Of a stretch of DNA of 64,000 bases, positions 7,588 through 14,914 are shown one piece after another (within the stretch, counting starts at the first letter, position 1; each line of letters begins with the position of its first letter). Both the position numbers and the translations under genes were made by a program. The notes under the pieces are model-generated. The model saw only the letters and a program-made list of their open reading frames with translations. It did not search any database and was not told the DNA's origin. This DNA is from Pseudomonas sp. CCC3.1 (GTDB lineage Bacteria > Pseudomonadota > Gammaproteobacteria > Pseudomonadales > Pseudomonadaceae), in the NCBI RefSeq assembly GCF_034347405.1, contig NZ_CP133778.1, positions 1,116,001 through 1,180,000 of the forward strand, given 5' to 3'.

Positions 7588-7603
7588 CACCCGACTGAAG
7601 TCG
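7588..7603. repeat. Short perfect hairpin (CCCGACT/AGTCGGG)
   Basis: A 7-base perfect stem with a 2-base loop lies in the gene-free stretch 7420-7707. It has no T-run, so it is not a convincing terminator. The stretch otherwise holds only the REP-like hairpin at 7664. Confidence 0.4.
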
Positions 7604-7663
7604 GGCCCGTCGTGTCAAAAATCCTTCTTGAGCAAACCGGGCACACCATGAAAACCCCCGCAG

Positions 7664-7693
7664 GCTGCGATCTTGTGAGCGTTAAAGATCGCA
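7664..7693. repeat. REP-like hairpin (GCTGCGATCTT type)
   Basis: CTGCGATCTT and AAGATCGCAG form a stem with an 8-base loop, followed by CTCAGGC and a TCCTACAG end. The core GATCTTT/AAAGATC and the CTAC end recall the larger repeats elsewhere in the window (14766, 22197, 32240, 39531, 48431). Confidence 0.55.
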
Positions 7694-7707
7694 GTCTCAG
7701 GCAATTC

Positions 7708-8373
7708 CTACAGAGGCTGTTTCACCAGCGCCCTAATATCAGCGGTCTCCAGTACTTTTTTTAGCGCGCCATGACGAGCCACTTCTAGCATCGCCAAGCC
7801 AATCTCTTCAGTCGACAGCACGTACTGGGGCAGCAGCCTGCGCGCCAGAGACAGCAAGGGCGAAGTCAGCACATAAAACGCGTTATACATCGGCGTCTTC
7901 GAACGCGCTCCATGCAGTGGTTGGATCACCCCCGGGCGAAACATGTAGGCCGCCTTGAACGGCAACGCCAGCAGATCGTTTTCAGTACGCCGTTTAACCC
8001 GCGCCCACATGGCGGACTGGCTACCCGTGCCAGCCCCGGAGACATAGGTAAACGTCAATTGAGGATTAAGGCGTGACAGGACGCGGCCTGCTGTCAGCGC
8101 AATGTCATGGTTGATGTGTGTATACCTCGCTTCGTCCATGCCCATCGCAGACGCACCGAGGCAGAAAAAACAGGCGTCAAAGCCCGTCAGTTGTTCTTCA
8201 ATGGTTGTGTAGTCGAGCAGGTCGGTATGCATCAGTGTGCGCAGTTTGGGGTGGCTGGCGTCGTTGGTTGAGCGGCCAATACTCAGAACATGGCTCACAT
8301 CATCAGCGCCCAGCGCTTCGCGCAGTACGCCTTGGCCCACCATGCCGGTGGCGCCGAAGATCAAAATTCTCAT
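7708..8373 (-). CDS. NAD(P)-binding epimerase/reductase-like protein
   Basis: The 221-residue protein begins with a Rossmann nucleotide-binding motif (GATGMVGQG, residues 7-15) and fits the atypical SDR/NmrA-like group (YwnB or HTATIP2-like), which bind NAD(P)H and often have redox or regulatory roles. TFTYVSGAGTG and a FRPG motif appear at the usual places. It is the last gene of a minus-strand run SDR - AraC regulator - this gene, only 18 bases behind the AraC stop, so it is probably co-transcribed. The substrate is unknown. Confidence 0.8.
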   Translation of the reverse strand: MRILIFGATGMVGQGVLREALGADDVSHVLSIGRSTNDASHPKLRTLMHTDLLDYTTIEEQLTGFDACFFCLGASAMGMDEARYTHINHDIALTAGRVLSRLNPQLTFTYVSGAGTGSQSAMWARVKRRTENDLLALPFKAAYMFRPGVIQPLHGARSKTPMYNAFYVLTSPLLSLARRLLPQYVLSTEEIGLAMLEVARHGALKKVLETADIRALVKQPL

Positions 8374-8391
8374 GGCAATAGCTCGACAGGT

Positions 8392-9441
8392 TTAATGGGT
8401 TGAAGGCGAGGCGGGTTGCTGCACTTGCAAGGCCCGCCAGCGTGCTGGGGTCGTGCCTTCCCATGAACGAAACGCCCGATAAAACGAGTTGGTGTCTTCG
8501 TAGCCTAGCAGGCAGGCGATTTCGTCGATTTCGATAGAGGGCTCGCTGAGCAGGTGGCGCACCACCTCTTGCCGAGTCTCTAGCATCAGTTGCCGAAAAC
8601 TGGTGCCTTCTTCGGTAATGCGCCTCTGCAACGTGCGCTCGCTCATGCCCAGCTCGCGCGCCACTTCGACGATCTCTGGACGGCCGCTAGCCAGGGTGCG
8701 TTTGAGGGCAATTTTGACCTGACGGCTGACACTGGCCGATGCCGTGGCTTGCGCCAGTGCAGCCGCCAGCGCCGGGTTGAGCATGTCCAGCAGTTCAGGG
8801 TTATGGCCCGAAAAAGGGCGGTCCAGATCGGCCACGTCCAACAGCAACGCATTGCGTTCGGCGCCATAGCGCACGGGGCAGCCGAAATACTCGGCCAGTG
8901 CGCGACTCCCATCGTCGGGGCGCGCGAGTTCGACTTTGCGCGGCGTGATGTGTGCGCGCGAACCTCGTCGCCCCAATTCAACGAACGTGGCAAATGCCGC
9001 ATCAATCAGCAGGTTGGGTGGCAGTTGCGGGGTGTGCAGCCAGTCAATCGAGATCGTGCAGGTGTGGTCGTCTTCGCTGACCAGCAAGCGTTCGGGCGTG
9101 CACAGTTGTTTGAAGCGAGCAAGACGGTGCAGGCCATCACGATAATCACGGGCGATAAAGGCGGAAAAACTGGAAGGCGGGAGCGTGGCGACATCGAGTT
9201 GAGTCACCAGCAAAATAGCCGCCGCCGGATCCGGGTTAAGCACACGTACGGCCTCCCACAGGCGGAAGAACTCTTCGGTGCTCACCTGGCGCCGATCACG
9301 CAGTTCGCGAATGCACAGGGTCACGGGCAGACGCGCCTGACGCAAGACCACCGAGGGCTCAAGCCCAATCTGTTTCAGGCCTTGCCACAGGGCATCGGGC
9401 ACGTTGAAACGCGAGGTAATGGGGCGGTTTGCGTCAGACAT
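8392..9441 (-). CDS. AraC-family transcriptional regulator
   Basis: A 349-residue regulator with an arabinose-binding-type sensor domain (about 20-210) and a C-terminal AraC DNA-binding domain (about 250-340). The two helix-turn-helix units are visible in ELGMSERTLQRRITEEG and IACLLGYEDTNSFYRAFRSW, the latter followed by GTTPARWR. It lies between an SDR oxidoreductase (32 bases upstream) and a NAD-binding reductase (18 bases downstream) on the same strand. It most likely controls this small set, in the manner of other oxidoreductase loci of pseudomonads where an AraC gene sits beside an SDR. The inducer is unknown. Confidence 0.88.
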   Translation of the reverse strand: MSDANRPITSRFNVPDALWQGLKQIGLEPSVVLRQARLPVTLCIRELRDRRQVSTEEFFRLWEAVRVLNPDPAAAILLVTQLDVATLPPSSFSAFIARDYRDGLHRLARFKQLCTPERLLVSEDDHTCTISIDWLHTPQLPPNLLIDAAFATFVELGRRGSRAHITPRKVELARPDDGSRALAEYFGCPVRYGAERNALLLDVADLDRPFSGHNPELLDMLNPALAAALAQATASASVSRQVKIALKRTLASGRPEIVEVARELGMSERTLQRRITEEGTSFRQLMLETRQEVVRHLLSEPSIEIDEIACLLGYEDTNSFYRAFRSWEGTTPARWRALQVQQPASPSTH

Positions 9442-9473
9442 GCAGGCTCCTTATGGGCAGTCAGTACGTTGAA

Positions 9474-10295
9474 TCAGTTGGACGCTGACACGCTGAGGTC
9501 GTGCCACTTTTTATCCGACTCGGCCAAATCGCTCGCCGCCTTGGCAGCGTACTGCGCTGCGTCGCTGCCGATCAGCAAGCGCAGAGGGGCGTCATCACTC
9601 AGGGCCAGTTCCAGCACAATCTCGGCGACACGATCAGGGCGGGTCGGCAAGATGCCGGGCGAGTTGAGCAACTCAAGCAGCGCGCCGACCGTTTGCTGGT
9701 AAGGCTCACTGATAGGCGCGATGGTCATCGAAGGCCCCGACCAGTCGGTCTGCATGCCGCCCGGTTCGAGCACGGTCACCTTGATCCCAAAGGGCGCGAC
9801 TTCTTGTGCCAGCACGGTTGAAAAACCGCCTACCGCCCACTTAGCACTCTGGTATGCCCCTAATCCTGGCATGCCAATGCGTCCACCCAGTGACGAGACC
9901 TGGAAAATATGACCGCTGCCTTGAGCGCGAAGCACTGGCACCACGGCTTTGCTCACGTACACCACACCATAGAAGTTGGTGTCGATTTGCGCCTTGAAAT
10001 CTTCCAGAGTCACATCTTCGATCGAGGCCAGATCACCATAGCCCGCGTTATTGACCACCACATCGAGGCGACCGAAATGCTTCACCGCAGCATCAACTGC
10101 CTGCACGACTTGGTCGTCGAGAGTCACGTCCAGCGCCAGTGGATAAATCGCATCGCCAAACTCGGCCACCAGATCATCCAGTTGCTGTGGTTTGCGAGCG
10201 GTGGCAACCACACGGTCTCCGGCGCGCAGGGCGGCCAGGGTAATAGAGCGGCCGAGGCCACGGGAACTGCCAGTGATAAACCAGATCTTGGACAT
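9474..10295 (-). CDS. Short-chain dehydrogenase/reductase (classical SDR)
   Basis: A 273-residue classical SDR: cofactor motif TGSSRGLG (8-15), NNAG (82-85), catalytic serine near 134, and the YxxxK pair as Tyr148 and Lys152 (YQSAK). Arg at the end of strand two (ATARK) suggests preference for NADP(H). The C-terminal part carries a long substrate-binding segment after PGG. It is the first gene of the three-gene minus-strand set with the AraC regulator and the NAD-binding protein. The substrate cannot be told from sequence; reduction of a small carbonyl compound is the likely reaction. Confidence 0.88.
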   Translation of the reverse strand: MSKIWFITGSSRGLGRSITLAALRAGDRVVATARKPQQLDDLVAEFGDAIYPLALDVTLDDQVVQAVDAAVKHFGRLDVVVNNAGYGDLASIEDVTLEDFKAQIDTNFYGVVYVSKAVVPVLRAQGSGHIFQVSSLGGRIGMPGLGAYQSAKWAVGGFSTVLAQEVAPFGIKVTVLEPGGMQTDWSGPSMTIAPISEPYQQTVGALLELLNSPGILPTRPDRVAEIVLELALSDDAPLRLLIGSDAAQYAAKAASDLAESDKKWHDLSVSASN

Positions 10296-10430
10296 TCGAA
10301 CACCTATTCGTCTGAAACCGCTGAAGCACCTGCTTCAGCGCCCTGAGATGAATAATGGTCGACGGGTCTTTGAGACACACTAGCAATAAGGCGCCAAGTG
10401 GCTTGCAAAAGGCGCCATTGTTGCAGTGGC

Positions 10431-11222
10431 TCAGGTGATCGCAGGGAACTCTTCAAGCGTGTCTGGCCAAGGGCTCAGGACCTCAAAACCGTCGTCGGTC
10501 ACGGCGACCATGTGTTCCCACTGGGCTGACAGCGACAGGTCTTTGGTGACCACGGTCCACTGATCGGCGAGGGTTTTTACGTGGCGCTTGCCCGCGTTGA
10601 GCATCGGCTCGATGGTGAAAATCATGCCGGTTTTCAGCTTCATGCCCTGGCCCGGAAAACCGTAGTGCAGCACTTGCGGTTCGTCGTGATAGACCTTGCC
10701 GATGCCGTGTCCGCAATACTCGCGCACCACGCTGAAACCTTCTTTCTCCGCCACTGTTTGTATGGCATGACCAATATCGCCCAGCGTCGCGCCGGGGCGC
10801 ACCTTGCGGATGCCGGCGCACATGGCCTCATAGGTGGTTTTGACCAAGTGCCGGGCTTGTGGGCTGGGTTCACCCACGTAGTACATGCGACTGGTGTCGC
10901 CGTACCAGCCATCCTTGATCACGGCGATGTCGATGTTCACGATGTCGCCATCGTGCAGCACTCGGCCCGACGGAATGCCATGGCAGACCACTTCATTGAC
11001 CGAGGTGCACACGGTCTTCGGAAAACCGTGATAACCGACGTTGCCGGGAATGGCTTTTTGCACGTTGACGATGTAGTCGTGGCAGATCTGATCGAGCTGA
11101 TCGGTAGTGACCCCGGCCTTGACGTGCGGCGTGATCATGGCCAGCACTTCGGCCGCCAGTTTGCCCGCTACTTTGGACTGGGCAATCTGCGCCGGGGTGT
11201 TGATAACGACATGGGCTCTCAT
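10431..11222 (-). CDS. map: Type I methionine aminopeptidase
   Basis: The 263-residue enzyme removes the initiator methionine from new proteins. All metal ligands and the active-site histidine are visible: YHGFP (His), NIDIAVIKDGWYGDTSRMY (two Asp), YCGHGIG (His), TIEPML (Glu) and WEHMVAV (Glu). The length matches the short type I form. The copy that Pseudomonas cannot lose normally lies beside rpsB/tsf; this one lies behind a ParD-like gene, whose stop overlaps its start by four bases, so it is most likely an accessory paralog. It may act under particular conditions or on particular substrates; this is inference. Confidence 0.92.
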   Translation of the reverse strand: MRAHVVINTPAQIAQSKVAGKLAAEVLAMITPHVKAGVTTDQLDQICHDYIVNVQKAIPGNVGYHGFPKTVCTSVNEVVCHGIPSGRVLHDGDIVNIDIAVIKDGWYGDTSRMYYVGEPSPQARHLVKTTYEAMCAGIRKVRPGATLGDIGHAIQTVAEKEGFSVVREYCGHGIGKVYHDEPQVLHYGFPGQGMKLKTGMIFTIEPMLNAGKRHVKTLADQWTVVTKDLSLSAQWEHMVAVTDDGFEVLSPWPDTLEEFPAIT

Positions 11223-11461
11223 TGGTTGGCCTGCGCAGTCGTGCCTTCAAGCTGACACAGCCGGGTCAAGTCAAAGTCCCCGGCCAGTTCGGCGCGTACC
11301 AACAAACGGCAGATGTCGTTATGGTTCAGGTTCGGGTGCAACTCGGTCAGCATTCCGATGCGCATCCAGTGTTCGGCTTGAGCGTTGATTGAGCGGCTCA
11401 GGGCGTTGCTGGCGACGCGCAGGTTTTCGTGCATATGTTCCGAGATTTTTACGATGCCCAT
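11219..11461 (-). CDS. ParD-like protein upstream of map
   Basis: The 80-residue protein starts at the ATG complementary to 11459-11461 (MGIVKISEHMHENLRVAS). A longer upstream extension in the same frame has no family resemblance and is rejected. The sequence fits the ParD-like antitoxin family: a short N-terminal ribbon-helix-helix (VKISEHMHENLRVAS, then INAQAEHWMRIG) and a C-terminal helical tail. ParD proteins neutralise ParE toxins and repress their own operon. Here the partner position is taken by a methionine aminopeptidase, whose ATG overlaps the stop (11219-11222). The pairing suggests autoregulated expression of map, not a classical toxin-antitoxin system. Confidence 0.75.
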   Translation of the reverse strand: MGIVKISEHMHENLRVASNALSRSINAQAEHWMRIGMLTELHPNLNHNDICRLLVRAELAGDFDLTRLCQLEGTTAQANQ

Positions 11462-11605
11462 GCAATCGTCCACTGTGTGATATGTATGAAATGTAAGCGA
11501 AACGTATATTAGGCGATGCGCGGCCCGGTGTGCAACACACAGCCATGGACAGGCCCGAGGGTCGGTCCCTATGCTGGCGCCATTACAAAAACAATCAAGA
11601 ACGCC

Positions 11606-13327
11606 ATGAACCCCGACTCTCCCTTCCATGTGTTGTTGCAATGGCTTGCCCGGCCGCACCGCAGCCTGGTGGCGCGCTATACCTTGCTGTCCGTTGTGGT
11701 GATGAGCGTGGCGCTGATTACCCTGGCGATTTTCTACGAGCAACTGGCCAAAGACTTGCTCAACCGGCTGACCGGCGAGCGGCTGGACGCGCAGGCGCTG
11801 TCGACCGCCAACCGCTTGTCGTCCTTTCTCGATGATCGGTTTTATCAACTCTCAGCCTTGTCGAATCACCCCAACATGCCGGAATTTATCGTCGACCAAT
11901 CGCGGCTCATCAGTGACGTGGACTCGCTGCTCAAGCTTGAGGGCGACTTGCCCTTTATGTATGGCGTGCTGTTTTTTGACGAGCGAGATCGTCTGATCAA
12001 AGTGCTGCCGGGCCAGTCGGCTTCCGGCGAGCCGTACTGGGGCAGCGAGCATTGGTCCATCGCCGGTTTGCCGGTGCAATGGGTGGGCGATGTTGAAGTG
12101 ATTGGGCCGTTGCTGCCTAAAGCGGGAGGCTCCGGCAGCTTTCTGATCCGCAAGAGCATCCGTGTGGGCCGCACCAACCAGCGCGTGCGTATTGCCCTGC
12201 ATTTGCGCTTGGCGTCCTTGACCGAGTTGTTGGTCAGCGCGGGCATGAGCGGCGTGGTTGTGCCCCTGTTGCGAGTGCCTGGAGGCGCATTTGTCGACCC
12301 CACCGGGCGCCCGGTCAAGGCGCCGGGGCAATGGCACGAAGGGCCGATGATTTTGCCGGGCTGGCAGTTGGTTTTCAGTGTAGAACCGGGAGCCATCCTC
12401 AAACCGCTGAACGATGCCCGCTGGTGGTTGTACTGGGTCGCGGCGGGTTTTATCGGGTTTATCCTCATCGTGTTTTTTACCCTGTCGCGCCAGTTGCGCT
12501 CGCGGGTCAGCACGCTGCTGCAAGGCGCTCATCAACTGTCCATGGGCGACTTGAGCTATCGCTTGGCGCAACAGCCGCAAGACGACGAAATCGGCCATGT
12601 GGCCCGCGCCTTCAACGTGATGGCCGAGCGTCTGGCGCAGGTCATGGACCAGACCGTGCGCACCGAAAACCTCGCCGTACTGGGTACTTTTGCCACCGGC
12701 GTGGCGCATGAAGTTCGCAATCCGCTGGCGACGATGAAAACCACTGTGCAAGCTCTGTTGCGCCGCGAGCAAGAGCCCGAGCGTCGGCAACTGCTGAGTG
12801 ATCTGGTCAAGGAAATCGATCGCTTGTCCCGCGTCACCAATGACTTGCTGGAGTACGGCCGCCCGCATCCACCCAAGCCGTGCGTAGTGTCGGTGGCGCA
12901 ACTGTTCGCACACACCGGCGCGATGGTTGCCCCGCAACTGCACGCGCGCAGTATCGAATTGGTGTGCGAAGCGCCAGGCGATTTGCAGATCTTTGTCGAC
13001 CCGGATCAGGCCCAGCAGGTGTTGCTCAACCTGTGTCTGAATGCTGTGCAAGCCAGCCCGGACGGCGCGGTTGTACGGCTGTGTGCCGAGACTGGGCAAG
13101 GACGTGTGCGGATTTTGGTGGTTGATCAGGGCTGCGGGATTTCTGCCGAGCACTTGCAGCAGGTGCGCCAGCCATTCTTCACCTTGAAACCGCGAGGAAC
13201 CGGCCTGGGTTTAAGCATTTGCCAGCAACTGCTGGAGGCCAATGGTGCGCGGATGCAAATCGTCAGCGTGTTGGGTGAAGGCACACACGTGACGCTGGAT
13301 TTTCCCGCGTTCACCCGGTTTTTGTAA
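11606..13327 (+). CDS. Membrane sensor histidine kinase of an NtrC-type two-component system
   Basis: The ATG at 11606 gives 573 residues and puts the first membrane helix at 24-45. A periplasmic sensor domain of about 225 residues follows, then a second helix (273-293), a HAMP linker (294-346), the dimerisation domain with phospho-acceptor His368 in GVAHEVRNPL, and an ATPase domain with N box LLNLCLNAVQAS, G1 VVDQGCGIS and G2 GTGLGLSICQ. This is the family that phosphorylates NtrC-type activators. The response regulator gene follows 75 bases later. Because the target operon begins with two periplasmic binding proteins, the ligand is probably the transported compound or a product. The sensor domain matches nothing I can name. 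Confidence 0.92.
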   Translation: MNPDSPFHVLLQWLARPHRSLVARYTLLSVVVMSVALITLAIFYEQLAKDLLNRLTGERLDAQALSTANRLSSFLDDRFYQLSALSNHPNMPEFIVDQSRLISDVDSLLKLEGDLPFMYGVLFFDERDRLIKVLPGQSASGEPYWGSEHWSIAGLPVQWVGDVEVIGPLLPKAGGSGSFLIRKSIRVGRTNQRVRIALHLRLASLTELLVSAGMSGVVVPLLRVPGGAFVDPTGRPVKAPGQWHEGPMILPGWQLVFSVEPGAILKPLNDARWWLYWVAAGFIGFILIVFFTLSRQLRSRVSTLLQGAHQLSMGDLSYRLAQQPQDDEIGHVARAFNVMAERLAQVMDQTVRTENLAVLGTFATGVAHEVRNPLATMKTTVQALLRREQEPERRQLLSDLVKEIDRLSRVTNDLLEYGRPHPPKPCVVSVAQLFAHTGAMVAPQLHARSIELVCEAPGDLQIFVDPDQAQQVLLNLCLNAVQASPDGAVVRLCAETGQGRVRILVVDQGCGISAEHLQQVRQPFFTLKPRGTGLGLSICQQLLEANGARMQIVSVLGEGTHVTLDFPAFTRFL

Positions 13328-13402
13328 TGGCACACACCGTGTAGACGCTGGCTTGCCAGCGATTGAAACCGCCCCCTCTGAATCCGTTCAAGTGAGTCGC
13401 AG

Positions 13403-14710
13403 ATGTCCGATGTTCACGTGTTAATCGTCGATGATGAAGAAGCGCTGGTGCGCTCGCTCAGTTATGCACTGCGAGGGGAGGGCATGCGCATCAGCACGGC
13501 CAACAGTGGCGAAGCCGCGCTGAAACAGGCGCTGGATGATATAGACATCGTGTTGCTCGACCTGGGCCTGCCGGGCATTGATGGCATGGCCACGCTGGAG
13601 GGGTTGCGCCAGCGCAGCCCGCACCTGCCGGTGATCATGATTTCGGCCCATGGCGACACGCGGGCCGCCGTGCAGGCGGTCAAGGGCGGTGCCACCGACT
13701 ACCTGACCAAACCCTTTGAGCTGGATGACTTGCTGGCGACCATCAGCAGCACCCTGGCCTTTGATGCGCCTGCGTCTACGGTCGCGGGGCTGCAAGGACA
13801 AAGTGCAGCCATGAGCGCGTTGCAGGCCGCGGTGCAACGGATTGCCCACAGTTCAGCGACGCGGATTCTATTACTGGGCGAATCCGGCACCGGCAAAACC
13901 TTGGTGGCCCAGGCCCTGCACAGCCACAGCTCGCGGGCCGCCAGCGCCTTTATAGAAGTCAACTGCGCGGCCTTGCCCGAGCAACTGATTGAAGCTGAAC
14001 TGTTCGGCTCCGAGAAAGGCGCCTACACCGGCGCTCATCAGAGACGCGCCGGATTGGTCAGCCAGGCCAACGGCGGCACCTTGTTCCTCGACGAAATTGG
14101 CGAGTTGCCGCTCAGCCTGCAAGCCAAGCTGTTGCACTTTTTGGAGAACGGCAGCTACCGCGCCGTGGGCGCCAGTCAGGCCAGCAGCGCTGACGTGCGG
14201 GTGGTGGCCGCGACCAACCGAGATCTGGCGGACGATGTGCGTCTGGGGCGGTTTCGCGAAGACCTGTTTTACCGCCTGAACGTCATCACCGTCGACATCC
14301 CGGCGTTGCGCGAGCGCGGCGATGATTGGCGGTTGCTGGCGCAGTATTTTGCCCAGCGTCAGGCGGTGGAAGAGGGGGCTAGCCCGATCCAGTTCTTGCC
14401 CGATTGTGTGGCGGCCCTGCGTCGTCATCGCTGGCCCGGCAACGTGCGCGAGCTGAAAAACCTGGTCGAGCGCCTGACCATCCTGTCGCCGGGGCAAGGC
14501 ATCAGCGCAGCGATGTTGCCCGCGCATCTGCAAGGGTCTGAATCGGAGCCTGCCCTGGTGTTGGGCGATCAACTTGAACGTGCCGAGCGTGACCTGGTGA
14601 CCGACGCGCTCACCCGCTCGGCGGGCCACAAAGGGCTGGCCGCGCAATTGCTCGGCATCTCCCGGCATGCGCTCAAACGCCGCCTGCAACGCCTGGGTAT
14701 TGAGCGATAA
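13403..14710 (+). CDS. NtrC-family sigma-54-dependent response regulator
   Basis: A 435-residue activator with three parts: a receiver (phospho-acceptor Asp53 in VLLDLGLPG, conserved Lys in TKPFEL); an AAA+ domain with Walker A GESGTGKT, the sigma-54 contact loop as GAYTGA and an arginine-finger region (FREDLFYRLNV); and a C-terminal Fis-type helix-turn-helix (LAAQLLGISRHALKRRLQRL). Proteins of this kind bind palindromic enhancers and drive ATP-dependent opening at -24/-12 promoters. Two identical palindromes begin over its own stop codon and a sigma-54 promoter lies 137 bases after it, so the next operon is its evident target. Confidence 0.95.
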   Translation: MSDVHVLIVDDEEALVRSLSYALRGEGMRISTANSGEAALKQALDDIDIVLLDLGLPGIDGMATLEGLRQRSPHLPVIMISAHGDTRAAVQAVKGGATDYLTKPFELDDLLATISSTLAFDAPASTVAGLQGQSAAMSALQAAVQRIAHSSATRILLLGESGTGKTLVAQALHSHSSRAASAFIEVNCAALPEQLIEAELFGSEKGAYTGAHQRRAGLVSQANGGTLFLDEIGELPLSLQAKLLHFLENGSYRAVGASQASSADVRVVAATNRDLADDVRLGRFREDLFYRLNVITVDIPALRERGDDWRLLAQYFAQRQAVEEGASPIQFLPDCVAALRRHRWPGNVRELKNLVERLTILSPGQGISAAMLPAHLQGSESEPALVLGDQLERAERDLVTDALTRSAGHKGLAAQLLGISRHALKRRLQRLGIER

Positions 14711-14718
14711 CCGCTCAT
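14700..14718. promoter_or_regulatory. Enhancer site 1 (TTGAGCG-N5-CGCTCA)
   Basis: The palindrome TTGAGCG-ATAAC-CGCTCAT matches site 2 in both half-sites except the last base. It overlaps the stop codon of the regulator gene. Centre-to-centre distance to site 2 is 32 bases, about three helix turns, the usual geometry for two activator dimers. Confidence 0.7.
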
Positions 14719-14731
14719 CGCCGCGCGCACG

Positions 14732-14750
14732 TTGAGCGCAAACCGCTCAA
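14732..14750. promoter_or_regulatory. Enhancer site 2 (TTGAGCG-N5-CGCTCAA)
   Basis: A perfect 7+7 palindrome with the 5-base centre CAAAC, about 106 bases upstream of the -24 GG of the sigma-54 promoter. This distance is normal for enhancers of NtrC-type activators. Confidence 0.75.
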
Positions 14751-14765
14751 CGCGCCCGCAAATCC

Positions 14766-14833
14766 TGTAGGAGCAAGCTTGCCTCGCGATCTTTTGACCC
14801 TTTAAAAGATCGCGAGGCAAGCTCGCGCCTACA
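14766..14833. repeat. REP-type hairpin element, copy 1
   Basis: A 68-base near-perfect inverted repeat begins TGTAGGAGCAAGCTTGCC, has the core GCGATCTTTT / AAAAGATCGC and ends GCGCCTACA. Similar units lie at 22197, 32240, 39531 and 48431. Here it stands exactly between the enhancer sites and the sigma-54 promoter, so it could affect DNA looping. Confidence 0.85.
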
Positions 14834-14844
14834 TGTTGTTCACC

Positions 14845-14861
14845 TTGGCACAGCGCTTGCT
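14845..14861 (+). promoter_or_regulatory. Sigma-54 (-24/-12) promoter of the ABC transporter operon
   Basis: TTGGCAC-N5-TTGCT fits the consensus TGGCAC-N5-TTGCW fully, with GG (14847-14848) and GC (14859-14860) ten bases apart. It lies 54 bases upstream of the first binding-protein start and downstream of the activator gene and its two palindromes. Confidence 0.88.
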
Positions 14862-14914
14862 CTGTCCTTTCCCGCACTCCAACAAGAGGCGTTTTCAACG
14901 CCCTAAAGGAATTT

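Noticed and set aside
195..7707. A direct repeat of the tRNA-Ser 3' end as attR
   Set aside because: I looked for GTTCGAATCCC followed by the acceptor sequence further right and found none in the window.
11462..11848. An upstream extension of the ParD-like gene to 209 residues
   Set aside because: The extra residues have no resemblance to the family and overlap the histidine kinase 5' end; the ATG at 11461 begins the ribbon-helix-helix.
11852..13153. A 433-codon open frame on the minus strand inside the histidine kinase gene
   Set aside because: The plus-strand frame encodes clear kinase motifs over the same bases. The antisense frame is a by-product of high-GC codon use and gives a low-complexity Gln/His-rich sequence.
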